Source of the DNA: Streptococcus oralis subsp. tigurinus
Lineage (GTDB): Bacteria; Bacillota; Bacilli; Lactobacillales; Streptococcaceae
Direction of reading: 5' to 3'
Assembly (NCBI RefSeq): GCF_002356415.1
Contig: NZ_AP018338.1
Span: forward strand, 930,001 to 994,000
Length of the DNA stretch: 64,000 nucleotides
Positions 1-10,481 of the stretch are shown here, piece after piece. Numbering within the stretch: position 1 is the stretch's first letter; every line of letters starts with the position of its first letter. Both the position numbers and the translations under genes were made by a program. The notes under the pieces are model-generated. The model was not told the origin of the DNA. It did no database searches and worked only from the letters and a program-made list of their open reading frames with translations.

Positions 1-1
1 A

Positions 2-1000
2 CACGAAATGTACCGCAAGTATATGATTGACTCACTCCTTTATTGGGTGAAAGAATACAATATTGACGGCTTCCGTTTCGACTTGATGGGAATTCACGAT
101 GTTAAAACCATGCAGGCAATTCGCTGGGCGTTAGATGAAGTCGATCCGCGTATTCTCACTTATGGAGAAGGTTGGGATATGGGGACAGGTCTTGCACCTT
201 ATGACAAGGCCAAGAAGGATAATGCCTACCAGATGCCAAATATTGGATTTTTCAACGATGATCAGCGAGATGCCATCAAAGGAGGAGAAGTTTATGGCTC
301 AATCAAGGCAGGATTTGTTAGTGGTGCAGCTACAGAACCAATCGTAGCCAAAGCCATTCTTGGTAGTCGAGAGTTGGGCTCATATCTTAGCCCAAACCAA
401 ATCCTTAACTATGTGGAGGCCCATGATAATTACAACTTGCATGATTTGTTAGTAACCCTTCATCCAAATCACAGTTCAGATAAGATTATGCGCCAAGTTG
501 AGACAGCAACAGCGATGAGCATTCTCATGCAAGGGATGTCCTTTATAGAGCTGGGTCAAGAATTTGGCCGCACTAAACTCCTTGCTACTGGAGAAAATGG
601 CGAGCTGACTGCGGCAGATAGAGAACGGGCTATGAACAGCTACAATGCTCCAGATAGTGTCAACCAGGTCAACTGGGATTTAATCAATGAGAGACAAGAG
701 AGCATTAACTTTATTCGCCAGATTATTCGCCTGAAAACACAGACCAGTGCCTTCTCCTATCCTACATACGAAGAAGTTTACCGTCATGTTTTTGTCCATA
801 CAGCTGCTGAAAATAGTGGGTGGATTGTTTACGAAATTCACGGTGGACCAGAGCACTTATTGGTAGTCTTTAATGCGAAAGGGACTTCCTTCTACTTTGA
901 GAATGCAGGAAATCTTGAAATGCTGGTGTCTAATAGTCGTTCTAAAGAATCAAATGTGATTGATGATACCAGTGTCGTAGTCTTAAAAGTACTCTCGTAA
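2..1000 (+). CDS. pulA: Type I pullulanase, C-terminal part (cut by window start)
   Basis: Debranching enzyme that hydrolyses alpha-1,6 linkages in pullulan and glycogen-type glucans. Only the C-terminal 333 codons are in the window; the frame is open to the window edge, so the ATG at position 8 is internal. GH13 signatures are visible: GFRFDLMG with the nucleophile Asp, YGEGW with the acid/base Glu, and EAHDNYN with the third catalytic Asp, followed by a beta-rich C-terminal domain. It sits upstream of gapN and the glycogen genes, in line with alpha-glucan turnover. No surface-anchor signal is present at the C-terminus, so this looks like an intracellular enzyme rather than the LPXTG-anchored SpuA type; the missing N-terminus prevents proof. 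Confidence 0.93.
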   Translation, partial: HEMYRKYMIDSLLYWVKEYNIDGFRFDLMGIHDVKTMQAIRWALDEVDPRILTYGEGWDMGTGLAPYDKAKKDNAYQMPNIGFFNDDQRDAIKGGEVYGSIKAGFVSGAATEPIVAKAILGSRELGSYLSPNQILNYVEAHDNYNLHDLLVTLHPNHSSDKIMRQVETATAMSILMQGMSFIELGQEFGRTKLLATGENGELTAADRERAMNSYNAPDSVNQVNWDLINERQESINFIRQIIRLKTQTSAFSYPTYEEVYRHVFVHTAAENSGWIVYEIHGGPEHLLVVFNAKGTSFYFENAGNLEMLVSNSRSKESNVIDDTSVVVLKVLS

Positions 1001-1012
1001 ATTAATGTTCTG

Positions 1013-1040
1013 AAAAGGTTTAGATTAACTAGACCTTTTT
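1013..1040 (+). terminator. Rho-independent terminator after pullulanase gene
   Basis: Stem AAAAGGTtTAG / CTAgACCTTTTT with a short AT loop lies 12 bases after the stop codon and is followed by T-rich sequence. It separates the pullulanase gene from gapN. Confidence 0.75.
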
Positions 1041-1102
1041 TGATTTTTATTGAAAAACCAATATCTAATAGGAATAAAATTCAAATAATTTGAAGAATCA
1101 AG

Positions 1103-1133
1103 TTTGTGAAAAAAATATCAATATTTTCACAAA
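1103..1133. promoter_or_regulatory. Inverted repeat upstream of the gapN promoter (candidate operator)
   Basis: Half-sites TTTGTGAAAA (1103-1112) and TTTTCACAAA (1124-1133) form a perfect 10-bp inverted repeat ending five bases before the putative -35. The half-sites resemble Rex half-sites (TTGTGAA / TTCACAA), but the spacing is far wider than a normal Rex operator. A regulator is therefore inferred only from symmetry and position. Confidence 0.45.
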
Positions 1134-1138
1134 AAGGG

Positions 1139-1166
1139 TTGTAATTTTCTGAAAATTTGATAAAAT
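1139..1166 (+). promoter_or_regulatory. Probable gapN promoter
   Basis: TTGTAA at 1139-1144 and TAAAAT at 1161-1166 are separated by 16 bp and lie just upstream of the strong ribosome binding site AGGAGGA (about 1184-1190). Confidence 0.55.
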
Positions 1167-1197
1167 AAGTTTTAATCATTTTCAGGAGGAAGAGAAT

Positions 1198-2622
1198 TTG
1201 ACAAATTATCAGAATTTAGTGAATGGAAAATGGAAATCATCAGAGAACAAGATTACGATCTATTCTCCTATCAATCAAGAAAAACTAGGTACAGTACCCG
1301 CTATGAGTCAGTCTGAAGTAGATGAGGCTATGAAAGCTGCGCGTGCAGCTCTCCCAGCATGGCGTGATTTAGCACCAGTTGAGCGTGCAGCCTATTTACA
1401 TAAGACAGCAGATATTTTAGAACGTGATAAAGAAAAAATTGGTACAATTCTTGCCAAAGAGGTTGCAAAAGGGATTAAAGCAGCCATTGGAGAAGTAGTA
1501 CGTACAGCAGATTTGATTCGTTTTGCTGCTGAGGAAGGTCTCCGTATTACTGGACAAGCAATGGAAGGTGGCGGTTTTGAAGCTGCAAGTAAAAACAAAC
1601 TAGCCGTTGTCCATCGTGAGCCAGTTGGTGTTGTTTTAGCTATCGCGCCATTTAACTACCCAGTCAATCTTTCTGGATCCAAGATTGCTCCGGCTCTGAT
1701 TGCAGGAAATGTCGTTATGTTTAAGCCACCAACGCAAGGATCTATTTCTGGTCTCTTGCTAGCTAAAGCATTTGACGAAGCAGGAATCCCAGCAGGTGTC
1801 TTCAATACCATCACTGGACGAGGTTCTGAGATCGGAGACTACATCATTGAACACAAGGAAGTTAACTTCATTAACTTTACGGGTTCAACACCGATTGGTG
1901 AGCGTATTGGTCGTTTAGCTGGTATGCGCCCGATTATGCTTGAACTTGGTGGGAAAGATGCAGCAATCGTTTTAGAAGATGCAGATTTAGAGAATGCAGC
2001 CAATCAAATCGTGAGTGGTGCATTTAGCTACTCTGGTCAGCGTTGTACCGCTATTAAACGTGTCTTAGTTGTAGAAAGCGTAGCAGACAAGTTAGCCGAA
2101 TTGCTCCAGGCTAAAGTCGCTAAGCTAACAGTCGGTGATCCATTTGACAATGCTGATATCACACCTGTTATTGACAATGCTTCAGCTGATTTCATCTGGG
2201 GATTGATCGAAGATGCACAAGAAAAAGGTGCTAAGGCTCTTACACCAATCAAGCGTGAAGGCAATCTTCTCTGGCCAGTGCTTTTTGACCAAGTTACAAG
2301 AGATATGAAAGTAGCCTGGGAAGAACCGTTTGGACCTGTTCTCCCAATTATCCGTGTCGCAGATACGAATGAAGCAGTAGCAATTGCCAATGAATCTGAG
2401 TTTGGTCTTCAATCCTCTGTCTTTACAAATGACTTCAAGAAGGCGTTTGAAATTGCTGAAAAACTTGAAGTGGGAACCGTTCATATTAATAATAAAACAC
2501 AACGTGGACCAGATAATTTCCCATTCCTTGGTGTAAAAGGTTCTGGTGCAGGCGTACAAGGAATTAAATATAGTATCGAAGCGATGACAAATGTTAAATC
2601 CATTGTTTTTGATGTGAAATAA
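1198..2622 (+). CDS. gapN: NADP-dependent non-phosphorylating glyceraldehyde-3-phosphate dehydrogenase
   Basis: Oxidises glyceraldehyde-3-phosphate directly to 3-phosphoglycerate with NADP, by-passing the ATP-forming step of glycolysis and supplying cytosolic NADPH. The 474-residue length is typical. It has the aldehyde dehydrogenase fold: PFNYP with catalytic Asn153, FTGSTPIG in the cofactor site, LELGGKD with Glu249, and SGQRCTAIKR with nucleophile Cys283. Translation begins at a TTG codon, chosen because AGGAGGA lies 8-13 bases upstream and no in-frame ATG is suitably placed. It is a single-gene unit with its own promoter and terminator, between the pullulanase gene and glgB. Confidence 0.97.
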   Translation: MTNYQNLVNGKWKSSENKITIYSPINQEKLGTVPAMSQSEVDEAMKAARAALPAWRDLAPVERAAYLHKTADILERDKEKIGTILAKEVAKGIKAAIGEVVRTADLIRFAAEEGLRITGQAMEGGGFEAASKNKLAVVHREPVGVVLAIAPFNYPVNLSGSKIAPALIAGNVVMFKPPTQGSISGLLLAKAFDEAGIPAGVFNTITGRGSEIGDYIIEHKEVNFINFTGSTPIGERIGRLAGMRPIMLELGGKDAAIVLEDADLENAANQIVSGAFSYSGQRCTAIKRVLVVESVADKLAELLQAKVAKLTVGDPFDNADITPVIDNASADFIWGLIEDAQEKGAKALTPIKREGNLLWPVLFDQVTRDMKVAWEEPFGPVLPIIRVADTNEAVAIANESEFGLQSSVFTNDFKKAFEIAEKLEVGTVHINNKTQRGPDNFPFLGVKGSGAGVQGIKYSIEAMTNVKSIVFDVK

Positions 2623-2625
2623 TCT

Positions 2626-2660
2626 ATAAAATCAGGAAAATAACTTCCTGGTTTTATTTT
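2626..2660 (+). terminator. Terminator after gapN
   Basis: ATAAAATCAGGAA / TTCCTGGTTTTAT stem with a six-base loop followed by T-rich sequence, immediately after the gapN stop. Confidence 0.8.
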
Positions 2661-2827
2661 TTCAAAAAAATACAGTAGAAAATTGATAAAAAACGGATGT
2701 TTTGGTATTATAATAAAAAAATATATGGAAATTGTTTCGTGTTCTATTTCAGGATATATCATTTTTAAAATGCTCGGTAATTTTTTGAAGACTTTCATAA
2801 AAAAATATGATTTCCTTCGTAAATTAC

Positions 2828-2856
2828 TTGAAAGTTATCTTAAAAGAGTGTATAAT
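2828..2856 (+). promoter_or_regulatory. Glycogen operon promoter
   Basis: TTGAAA (2828-2833), 17-bp spacer, perfect TATAAT (2851-2856). The predicted transcription start, about 2863, lies about 30 bases before the glgB ATG. It is a near-consensus sigma-A promoter. Confidence 0.8.
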
Positions 2857-2863
2857 GGAATCA

Positions 2864-2879
2864 TAGAAAACGCTTACAA
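2864..2879 (+). promoter_or_regulatory. cre site (CcpA operator) at the glg transcription start
   Basis: The 16-mer TAGAAAACGCTTACAA matches the cre consensus WTGNAARCGNWWWCAW at 15 of 16 positions. It begins at the predicted +1, a position where CcpA normally represses. This implies the glycogen operon is under carbon-catabolite control. Confidence 0.7.
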
Positions 2880-2894
2880 AAGAAAGGGGATTGA

Positions 2895-4790
2895 ATGAAT
2901 AATCAAGAAGCATTAAGAACCTTTACTACAGGTGAGAACTTTCACCTCCAGCATTATTTAGGAGCGCATAGAGAGGAGAAAAACGGAGAAATAGGCTATA
3001 CCTTTAGGGTTTGGGCCCCGAATGCACAAGCAGTTCATCTAGTTGGTGATTTTACCGATTGGGTTGAGAATCAGATTCCCATGATTCGTAATGAAGCAGG
3101 TGTTTGGGAAGTCTTTACGAGTCAAGCTCAGGAAGGTCAGATTTATAAATATCATATCACGCGTGCAAATGGTCACCAGATTATGAAGATTGATCCTTTG
3201 GCAGTTTATTTTGAAGCTAGACCGGGTACAGGAGCTGTTTTGACCAATATCCGTGAAAAGAAATGGAAAGATGGACTTTGGCTAGCACGTCGCAAACGTC
3301 TGGGATTTTTCGAGAGACCAGTTAATATATACGAGGCTCATGCAGGGTCTTGGAAGAGAAATCCAGATGGTAGTCCCTATACGTTTTCGCAACTGAAAGA
3401 CGAGTTGATTCCATACTTAGTTGAGATGAACTATACACATATTGAGTTCATGCCTTTAATGGCTCACCCACTTGGATTGAGCTGGGGCTATCAGCTTATG
3501 GGTTACTTTGCTTTTGAACATTCCTATGGTAGACCTGAGGAATTCCAGGATTTCGTTGAAGAGTGTCATATAAATAATATCGGTGTTATCGTAGACTGGG
3601 TTCCAGGTCATTTCACCATTAATGATGATGCCTTGGCATATTATGACGGTACACCAACTTTTGAATACCAAGACCACAACAAGGCTCATAACTATGGTTG
3701 GGGTGCTCTGAATTTTGACCTCGGGAAAAATGAGGTCCAGTCTTTCTTGATTTCAAGTATTAAATTTTGGATTGATTTTTACCACTTAGATGGCATTCGG
3801 GTAGATGCAGTAAGCAATATGCTTTACCTAGATTATGATAATGCTCCTTGGACTCCAAACAAAGATGGTGGAAACCTTAACTACGAAGGTTATTATTTCC
3901 TTCAACGGTTGAACACAGTGATTAAGTTAGCTCATCCAGATATCATGATGATTGCAGAAGAAAGTTCATCAGCGACAAAGATTACTGGTATGAAAGAAAT
4001 GGGTGGCCTTGGATTTGACTATAAATGGAATATGGGCTGGATGAATGATATTCTCCGTTTCTACGAGGAAGATCCGATTTACCGCAAGTATGACTTTAAT
4101 CTTGTGACTTTCAGCTTTATGTATGTTTTCAATGAAAACTATCTCCTACCTTTCTCACACGATGAAGTGGTTCATGGCAAAAAGAGTATGATGCATAAGA
4201 TGTGGGGAGATCGCTACAATCAGTTCGCTGGTCTGCGCAACCTCTACACCTATCAAATTTGTCATCCAGGTAAGAAACTCTTGTTCATGGGTAGTGAGTA
4301 CGGGCAATTCCTAGAGTGGAAGTCTGAGGAGCAGTTGGAATGGTCTAATCTAGAAGATCCGATGAATGCCAAGATGAAGCATTTCACTTCACAACTAAAT
4401 CAATTCTATAAAGAGCATCGTTGTCTTTGGGAAATTGATACTAGTTATGATGGTATAGAGATTATCGATGCTGATAATAGAGATCAGAGTGTCCTTTCCT
4501 TTATTCGTAAGGGCAAGAAGGACGAAATGTTAGTCTGTGTCTTTAACATGGCACCAGTTGAACGTAAGGACTTTACGATTGGTTTACCTGTTGCAGGTAT
4601 TTACGAAGAAGTTTGGAATACAGAATTAGAAGAATGGGGAGGTGTGTGGAAAGAACACAATCAAACAGTTCAGACTCAAGAAGGCTTATGGAAAGATTAC
4701 GAGCAGACTTTGACCTTCACCTTGCCTGCTATAGGAGCAAGCATTTGGAAGATCAAGCGTCGTTTGAAACCAGCTAAGAAAAAAGAATAG
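2895..4790 (+). CDS. glgB: 1,4-alpha-glucan branching enzyme
   Basis: Cytosolic GH13 transferase that introduces alpha-1,6 branches into nascent glycogen. The 631 residues comprise an N-terminal CBM48-like beta domain (about 30-120), the catalytic barrel with [11 protein letters not shown] (nucleophile Asp304), IAEESS (acid/base Glu355) and SHDEVVHG (third acid), and a C-terminal beta domain. GAAAGGGG precedes the ATG. It is first in the order glgB-glgC-glgD-glgA and lies directly behind the cre-controlled promoter. The 158-bp gap before glgC has no clear terminator, so the four genes are probably co-transcribed. Confidence 0.97.
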   Translation: MNNQEALRTFTTGENFHLQHYLGAHREEKNGEIGYTFRVWAPNAQAVHLVGDFTDWVENQIPMIRNEAGVWEVFTSQAQEGQIYKYHITRANGHQIMKIDPLAVYFEARPGTGAVLTNIREKKWKDGLWLARRKRLGFFERPVNIYEAHAGSWKRNPDGSPYTFSQLKDELIPYLVEMNYTHIEFMPLMAHPLGLSWGYQLMGYFAFEHSYGRPEEFQDFVEECHINNIGVIVDWVPGHFTINDDALAYYDGTPTFEYQDHNKAHNYGWGALNFDLGKNEVQSFLISSIKFWIDFYHLDGIRVDAVSNMLYLDYDNAPWTPNKDGGNLNYEGYYFLQRLNTVIKLAHPDIMMIAEESSSATKITGMKEMGGLGFDYKWNMGWMNDILRFYEEDPIYRKYDFNLVTFSFMYVFNENYLLPFSHDEVVHGKKSMMHKMWGDRYNQFAGLRNLYTYQICHPGKKLLFMGSEYGQFLEWKSEEQLEWSNLEDPMNAKMKHFTSQLNQFYKEHRCLWEIDTSYDGIEIIDADNRDQSVLSFIRKGKKDEMLVCVFNMAPVERKDFTIGLPVAGIYEEVWNTELEEWGGVWKEHNQTVQTQEGLWKDYEQTLTFTLPAIGASIWKIKRRLKPAKKKE

Positions 4791-4948
4791 CAGGCTGTTG
4801 ATTACAATTTTTAATATTTTAAAAACGGATGTACTTGTATTGGACTTGAAACAAAAGAGAAATGGATTTCCTATTATTTTTATAAAAAGTTTGACTTCCG
4901 ACCTTCTTTCGATTTTAACGTTCACATGTCTTTATAAAGGAGTAGAAA

Positions 4949-6091
4949 ATGAAGAATGAAATGCTAGCTTTGATCCTTGCGGGTGGGCAAGGAACACGTC
5001 TCGGAAAACTCACTCAAAGCATTGCCAAACCGGCGGTGCAATTCGGTGGGCGCTACCGTATCATTGACTTTGCTCTTTCCAACTGTGCAAACTCTGGGAT
5101 TCATAATGTTGGTGTTATTACGCAGTACCAACCTCTTGCTTTGAACAACCATATTGGGAATGGTTCTAGCTGGGGACTAGATGGTATTAACACAGGTGTT
5201 TCTATCCTTCAACCCTACTCTGCGAGTGAGGGAAACCGTTGGTTTGAAGGGACCAGTCACGCTATCTACCAAAATATCGACTACATTGATAGTATTAATC
5301 CTGAGCATGTTTTGATCCTTTCTGGTGACCATATCTACAAGATGGACTACGATGATATGCTCCAATCACATAAGGATAACAATGCCAGTCTGACTGTAGC
5401 TGTTCTAGACGTACCTCTAAAGGAAGCTAGCCGTTTTGGTATCATGAATACAGATGCCAATAACCGTATCGTTGAATTTGAAGAAAAACCTGCTCAACCT
5501 AAGTCTACAAAGGCTTCAATGGGGATTTATATTTTTGATTGGAAACGTCTCCGCAATATGCTTGTTGCTGCTGAAAAGAACAAGGTAGATATGTCAGACT
5601 TTGGTAAAAACGTTATTCCAAATTACCTTGAGTCTGGAGAAAGCGTCTATGCTTATGAATTCAAAGGCTACTGGAAAGACGTTGGTACTATCGAGTCTCT
5701 ATGGGAAGCCAATATGGAATACATTGATCCAAACAACGCTTTGGATAGTCGTGATCGTCAGTGGAAAATCTACTCACGGAACTTGATTTCACCACCAAAC
5801 TTTATTGGAAAACACGCTCATGTAGAAGATTCTTTAGTTGTGGATGGCTGTCTCGTGGATGGAACTGTTAAGCATTCTATTCTCTCAACAGAAGCGCAAG
5901 TACGTGAGGGTGCTGAAGTAGTAGACTCTGTAATCATGAGTGGTGCCATTATCGGAAAAGGTGCAAAAATTAAACGTGCCATTATTGGTGAGGGTGCTGT
6001 TATTTCTGAAGGTGTCGAAATTGATGGAACAGACGAAGTACAAGTAGTAGGATACAATGAAGTAGTGGGGGTAGCATCAGATGAAGATTGA
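4949..6091 (+). CDS. glgC: Glucose-1-phosphate adenylyltransferase, catalytic subunit
   Basis: Makes ADP-glucose from ATP and glucose-1-phosphate, the committed step of bacterial glycogen synthesis. It has the nucleotidyltransferase motif GGQGTRLG near residue 12, [19 protein letters not shown] and the substrate region [10 protein letters not shown], followed by left-handed beta-helix hexapeptide repeats in the C-terminal third. RBS AAAGGAG lies upstream of the ATG. Its 3' end overlaps glgD by 11 bp, indicating translational coupling with its partner subunit. Confidence 0.97.
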   Translation: MKNEMLALILAGGQGTRLGKLTQSIAKPAVQFGGRYRIIDFALSNCANSGIHNVGVITQYQPLALNNHIGNGSSWGLDGINTGVSILQPYSASEGNRWFEGTSHAIYQNIDYIDSINPEHVLILSGDHIYKMDYDDMLQSHKDNNASLTVAVLDVPLKEASRFGIMNTDANNRIVEFEEKPAQPKSTKASMGIYIFDWKRLRNMLVAAEKNKVDMSDFGKNVIPNYLESGESVYAYEFKGYWKDVGTIESLWEANMEYIDPNNALDSRDRQWKIYSRNLISPPNFIGKHAHVEDSLVVDGCLVDGTVKHSILSTEAQVREGAEVVDSVIMSGAIIGKGAKIKRAIIGEGAVISEGVEIDGTDEVQVVGYNEVVGVASDED

Positions 6092-7220
6092 TAAATATTC
6101 AGCCATTTTAGGAAACACAGTTGGTTTTCATGATATGTCAACGTTAACAGAACACCGTCCGGTGGCTAGCTTGCCATTTGGAGCAAAATATCGTTTAATT
6201 GATTTCCCTCTTTCTAGCCTTGCAAATGCTGGTGTTCGTAGTGTCTTTGGAATTTTCCAACAAGACAATATCAGCTCAGTTTTTGACCATATCCGTTCAG
6301 GTCGTGAGTGGGGCTTATCCACACTTCTAAGTCACTACTATCTAGGAATTTACAATACTCGTGTTGAAAGCAGTACAGTTGGAAAAGAGTATTACCAACA
6401 GCTTCTTACCTACTTGAGACGTTCAGGTTCAAACCAAACCGTTTCGATTAACTGCGATGTGCTGGTGAATATTGACTTGAATCAAGTCTTCCACCTACAC
6501 AATACAACAAAAGGTCCGATCACAGTTGTATATAAGAAACTTCCGAAGAAAGACATTTCAGATGTGAATGCTATCTTGGAAATTGATGAAACAGACCATG
6601 TTCGTTCGCATAAACTCTTTGATAACAAATCTACAGATGAACTCTTCAACATGTCTACAGATATCTTTGTTGTGGATACTCCTTGGTTGATTGAACGACT
6701 TGAAGAAGAAGCTCAGAAAGAATATCCTGAAAAGTTGCGCTATGTTCTCCGCGATTTAGCTGTAAAAGAAGGAGCTTTTGCTTACGAATACACAGGCTAC
6801 TTAGCAAACATTCATTCTGTCCAGTCCTATTATCAAGCAAATATTGATATGCTTGAATCTAAAAAGTTCTACTCACTCTTCTCACCAAATCAAAAGATTT
6901 ATACAAAAGTTAAGAATGAAGAACCAACCTACTATGCGAATACTTCAAAAGTAAGTACTTCTCAGTTCGCTTCTGGTAGTATCATTGAGGGTGAGGTAGT
7001 TCAGTCAGTCCTATCTCGTAATATTTATGTTCACAAAGATAGTGTGGTGAAGGACAGCATTTTATTCCCTCGTGTTGTGATTGGTCAAGGAGCCCAGGTT
7101 GAATATGCCATTCTAGACAAAGGAGTTGAAGTTGCGGACGATGTTGTCATTCGAGGAACAGCAGAACATCCAGTTGTAGTTAAGAAGGGCGAAACAGTAA
7201 CAGAGGACATTTATTCATGA
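6081..7220 (+). CDS. glgD: ADP-glucose pyrophosphorylase regulatory subunit GlgD
   Basis: A 379-residue GlgC paralogue. The N-terminal catalytic glycine/arginine loop (GGxGTRL) is absent: the corresponding stretch reads [11 protein letters not shown]. This is characteristic of GlgD, which pairs with GlgC as a modulating subunit rather than acting alone. The nucleotidyltransferase-like fold ([13 protein letters not shown]) and C-terminal beta-helix are kept. It overlaps glgC by 11 bp and glgA by 4 bp. Confidence 0.95.
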   Translation: MKIDKYSAILGNTVGFHDMSTLTEHRPVASLPFGAKYRLIDFPLSSLANAGVRSVFGIFQQDNISSVFDHIRSGREWGLSTLLSHYYLGIYNTRVESSTVGKEYYQQLLTYLRRSGSNQTVSINCDVLVNIDLNQVFHLHNTTKGPITVVYKKLPKKDISDVNAILEIDETDHVRSHKLFDNKSTDELFNMSTDIFVVDTPWLIERLEEEAQKEYPEKLRYVLRDLAVKEGAFAYEYTGYLANIHSVQSYYQANIDMLESKKFYSLFSPNQKIYTKVKNEEPTYYANTSKVSTSQFASGSIIEGEVVQSVLSRNIYVHKDSVVKDSILFPRVVIGQGAQVEYAILDKGVEVADDVVIRGTAEHPVVVKKGETVTEDIYS

Positions 7221-8650
7221 AAATTTTATTTGTAGCGGCAGAAGGAGCACCCTTTTCAAAAACAGGTGGTTTGGGCGATGTCATTGGCGCCCTTCCCAAA
7301 TCACTTGTAAAAGCAGGGCACGAAGTTGCAGTTTTCTTGCCTTACTATGATATGGTAGAAGCTAAGTTTGGTGACCAGATAGAGGATGTTCTCCACTTTG
7401 AAGTTAGTGTAGGATGGCGTAGACAGTACTGTGGTATTAAGAAAACGGTCTTGAATGGGGTTACCTTCTACTTCATTGATAATCAATATTATTTCTTCCG
7501 TGGCCATGTGTACGGTGATTTTGACGATGGTGAACGCTTTGCCTTTTTCCAACTGGCTGCTCTTGAAGCCATGGAACGCATCGGCTTTATTCCTGATCTT
7601 CTCCATGTTCATGATTACCACACAGCCATGATTCCATTTTTGTTAAAAGAAAAGTACCATTGGATTCAAGCATATCAAGGAATCAGAACAGTTTTAACCA
7701 TTCACAATTTGGAATTCCAAGGTCAATTTTCTGAAGGAATGTTGTGGGATTTGTTTGGTGTTGGATTTGAACGCTATGCTGATGGCACCCTTCGGTGGAA
7801 TGATTGCCTCAACTGGATGAAAGCAGGTATTCTCTACGCGGATCGTGTCTCAACCGTTTCCCCTAGCTATGCGCACGAGATTATGACCAGTCAGTTCGGC
7901 TGCGGTTTGGACCAGATTCTTCGGATGGAGTCAGGTAAGGTTTCAGGTATTGTCAATGGTATTGACGCAGATCTTTATAATCCTCAAACAGACCCACTTT
8001 TAGATTATCATTTTGATAAGGAAGATTTGTCTGGAAAAGCACAAAATAAAGCAAATTTGCAAGAGAGAGTTGGGTTACCTGTCCGAGCAGATGTTCCTCT
8101 AGTTGGGATTGTCTCTCGTTTGACCCGTCAAAAAGGCTTTGATGTTGTTGTAGAGAGCTTGCATCGTTTCTTACAAGAGGACGTTCAAATAGTCCTTTTA
8201 GGAACAGGTGACCCGGCTTTTGAACATTCCTTCTCCTGGTTTGCGCAAGTCTATCCTGACAAACTATCAGCAAATATCACTTTTGACGTCAAGCTCGCTC
8301 AAGAAATTTATGCAGCTTGTGACCTCTTCCTCATGCCAAGTCGTTTTGAACCATGTGGCTTGTCACAAATGATGGCTATGCGTTATGGAACACTACCATT
8401 GGTTCATGAAGTGGGTGGACTAAGAGATACAGTTCAATCCTTCAATCCGATCGAAGGAACTGGTACTGGATTTAGCTTCGACAATTTAACACCATACTGG
8501 CTTAACTGGAGTTTCCAAACAGCCTTGGATGTTTATAAGTACCAGCCGGACGTTTGGAAAAATCTACAAAAACAAGCTATGGAATGCGATTTCTCATGGG
8601 ATACAGCCTGCAAATCTTATCTTGACTTGTACCATAGTCTAGTCAACTAA
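7217..8650 (+). CDS. glgA: Glycogen (starch) synthase, ADP-glucose type
   Basis: GT5 glycosyltransferase that extends alpha-1,4-glucan chains from ADP-glucose. The N-terminal motif [14 protein letters not shown] contains the ADP-glucose-binding lysine, HVHDYHTAM is in the first Rossmann domain, and the C-terminal domain has [11 protein letters not shown] with the retaining-GT glutamate. The 477-residue length is normal. Its ATG overlaps the glgD stop by 4 bp. Last gene of the glg operon, followed by a strong terminator. Confidence 0.97.
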   Translation: MKILFVAAEGAPFSKTGGLGDVIGALPKSLVKAGHEVAVFLPYYDMVEAKFGDQIEDVLHFEVSVGWRRQYCGIKKTVLNGVTFYFIDNQYYFFRGHVYGDFDDGERFAFFQLAALEAMERIGFIPDLLHVHDYHTAMIPFLLKEKYHWIQAYQGIRTVLTIHNLEFQGQFSEGMLWDLFGVGFERYADGTLRWNDCLNWMKAGILYADRVSTVSPSYAHEIMTSQFGCGLDQILRMESGKVSGIVNGIDADLYNPQTDPLLDYHFDKEDLSGKAQNKANLQERVGLPVRADVPLVGIVSRLTRQKGFDVVVESLHRFLQEDVQIVLLGTGDPAFEHSFSWFAQVYPDKLSANITFDVKLAQEIYAACDLFLMPSRFEPCGLSQMMAMRYGTLPLVHEVGGLRDTVQSFNPIEGTGTGFSFDNLTPYWLNWSFQTALDVYKYQPDVWKNLQKQAMECDFSWDTACKSYLDLYHSLVN

Positions 8651-8655
8651 TAGAT

Positions 8656-8685
8656 AAAATCGTATGATTCTTTCATACGATTTTT
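8656..8685 (+). terminator. Terminator of glgBCDA
   Basis: Perfect stem AAAATCGTATG / CATACGATTTT with loop ATTCTTT and trailing T run, just after the glgA stop. Confidence 0.88.
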
Positions 8686-8711
8686 GGGCTGTTTAGAAAA
8701 GAGGAGAAGTG

Positions 8712-9356
8712 ATGACTCAAGTAATGGGGCTCTGTGTCATGGATGTTGATGGCACCCTGATAGCAGAGGAAGTGATTGATCTTTTAGGAAGAGAAGCAGG
8801 TTGCGAAGCCGAAATTTCGCAAATTACAAGCCAGGCAATGCGAGGTGAACTGGATTTTAAAACAAGTTTAAGAGCAAGAGTGGCTTTGTTAAAAGATCTT
8901 CCAATCTCGGTCTTTGATAGAGTTTTCAAATCTATCCATCTGTCCAAGAATGCTCAAGAATTTATCTCCATTCTTCAAAAGAAGGGCATTCTAGTCGGTC
9001 TAGTGTCTGGTGGCTTTACACCAATAGTTGAGAGATTGGCAGAATCCCTTGGTATCTCCTATTTCTCTGCTAACCAGTTGGAAGTCAAAGACGGTTTTTT
9101 AACAGGAAAATTAGTTGGTGAAATTGTGACAGGTCAAGTAAAAAATGCTACTCTTGAGAAATGGAGAAAGGAATTAGAACTACCCAAAGAAAGAACGATT
9201 GCTATCGGTGATGGTGCCAATGACCTCTTGATGTTAAAGACAGCAGGCCACGGTATAGCCTTTTGTGCCAAAGAGGTCGTAAAAGCAGAGACAGCTTGTC
9301 ATGTAGATACGAGGGATTTTTTGGAAGTTCTTCCTTTGATTGATTTCTTAGAATGA
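8712..9356 (+). CDS. HAD-family phosphatase, SerB-like (phosphoserine phosphatase)
   Basis: Likely a cytosolic phosphomonoesterase of the SerB group, which forms serine from phosphoserine; substrate is inferred. 214 residues. HAD motif I DVDGT (Asp11, Asp13), motif II VSGGF (Ser99), motif III lysine near 144, motif IV GDGAND (about 166-171). The ATG at 8712 is preferred over the GTG one codon earlier because GAGGAG then sits five bases upstream rather than two. It is followed after 9 bp by glycerate kinase, so the two probably form an operon around the phosphoglycerate/serine node. Confidence 0.82.
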   Translation: MTQVMGLCVMDVDGTLIAEEVIDLLGREAGCEAEISQITSQAMRGELDFKTSLRARVALLKDLPISVFDRVFKSIHLSKNAQEFISILQKKGILVGLVSGGFTPIVERLAESLGISYFSANQLEVKDGFLTGKLVGEIVTGQVKNATLEKWRKELELPKERTIAIGDGANDLLMLKTAGHGIAFCAKEVVKAETACHVDTRDFLEVLPLIDFLE

Positions 9357-9365
9357 GAGGGAACT

Positions 9366-10481
9366 ATGAAAATTGTAATCGCACCCGATTCTTTTAAAGA
9401 AAGTTTGACAGCAGAAGAGGTCGCTCAAGCTATAAAAAGGGGCTTCGAACAGTCAATAGCGGATGTAGAATGTCTGCTCTGTCCTGTTGGTGATGGTGGG
9501 GAAGGAACTGTAGATGCTATTCGCCATTCTCTTGAACTCGAAGAAAAATGGCAAGAGGTGACAGGGCCTTTTGGGCTAAAAGAATCAATGCGCTACTTTC
9601 AAAAAGATCAAATAGCGCTCTTCGAAGTTGCTGACTTGGTTGGTTTAGGAAAGATTCCGCGGGAGAAACGAAATCCCCTCCACATCCAAACCAGAGGTAT
9701 CGGAGAGCTGATTCGCCATCTCATTGATCAAGGAATGAAGGAAATCTATATTGGCGTTGGTGGTACGGCTAGTAATGACGGTGGGATAGGCATTGCTGCT
9801 AGTCTGGGTTATTGTTTTTATGATAAGAATGAAAAGGAATTACCAGCTTGCGGTCAGACTTTGCTTGAGTTCGAGTCAGTTTCAGACAGTGAGTTGTATA
9901 GGATTCCTGAAGATGTGAAAATTCGCATTTTAGCAGATGTCGTGAGCCCTTTATGTGGTCATCAAGGAGCGACCTATACATTTGGAAAACAAAAGGGCTT
10001 GGATCCTGCTTTATTTGAGACAGTAGATCTGGCTATGCAGCGGTTCTATGAAAAATTATCGCCTTCTACCCTATTTCTTAAAGGAGCAGGGGCAGGTGGG
10101 GGTATTGCTGCTGGACTCTGTGCCTTTGCTAAGGCCTGTATCGTATCTGGGATTGATACTTGCTTGGATTTGATAGACTTTGACAAGAAAGTTGCAGGTG
10201 CCGACTTGGTTATCGTTGGAGAAGGCAGACTGGACAGTCAAAGCTTTGCTGGAAAAGCTCCTATCGGCGTAGCAAAAAGAACCCCTAACAGAGTTCCAGT
10301 TATTGCTATTTGTGGTAGTCTTACTGACGATTTGCCTCCCCTACCATTTGAAAATATAGAAGCTGCCTTTTCCATTTTAGAGAAATGTGAACCTTTAGAG
10401 AATAGTTTGAAAAATGCAAGTCTCTATTTGGAGCACACAGCTACTAATATCGGTCATTTATTAAATATGAGGAAGGATTAA
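9366..10481 (+). CDS. Glycerate kinase (GarK/GlxK family)
   Basis: Phosphorylates D-glycerate with ATP to a phosphoglycerate, in the cytosol. The 371 residues fit the type 1 glycerate kinase family: N-terminus [30 protein letters not shown] near 136-146, [12 protein letters not shown] in the middle and [15 protein letters not shown] (about 283-297). Nine bases separate it from the SerB-like gene. Its last 4 bp overlap the end of the convergent YueI-like gene. With eno nearby, the neighbourhood is lower glycolysis. Confidence 0.92.
   Translation: MKIVIAPDSFKESLTAEEVAQAIKRGFEQSIADVECLLCPVGDGGEGTVDAIRHSLELEEKWQEVTGPFGLKESMRYFQKDQIALFEVADLVGLGKIPREKRNPLHIQTRGIGELIRHLIDQGMKEIYIGVGGTASNDGGIGIAASLGYCFYDKNEKELPACGQTLLEFESVSDSELYRIPEDVKIRILADVVSPLCGHQGATYTFGKQKGLDPALFETVDLAMQRFYEKLSPSTLFLKGAGAGGGIAAGLCAFAKACIVSGIDTCLDLIDFDKKVAGADLVIVGEGRLDSQSFAGKAPIGVAKRTPNRVPVIAICGSLTDDLPPLPFENIEAAFSILEKCEPLENSLKNASLYLEHTATNIGHLLNMRKD

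Noticed and set aside
1103..1133. True Rex operator upstream of gapN
   Set aside because: Half-sites are separated by about 11-15 bp, whereas Rex sites need a short spacer; recorded only as an inverted repeat.
2683..2898. 71-codon open frame upstream of glgB
   Set aside because: No ribosome binding site, low-complexity AT-rich composition, and it contains the glg promoter and cre site; it is intergenic.
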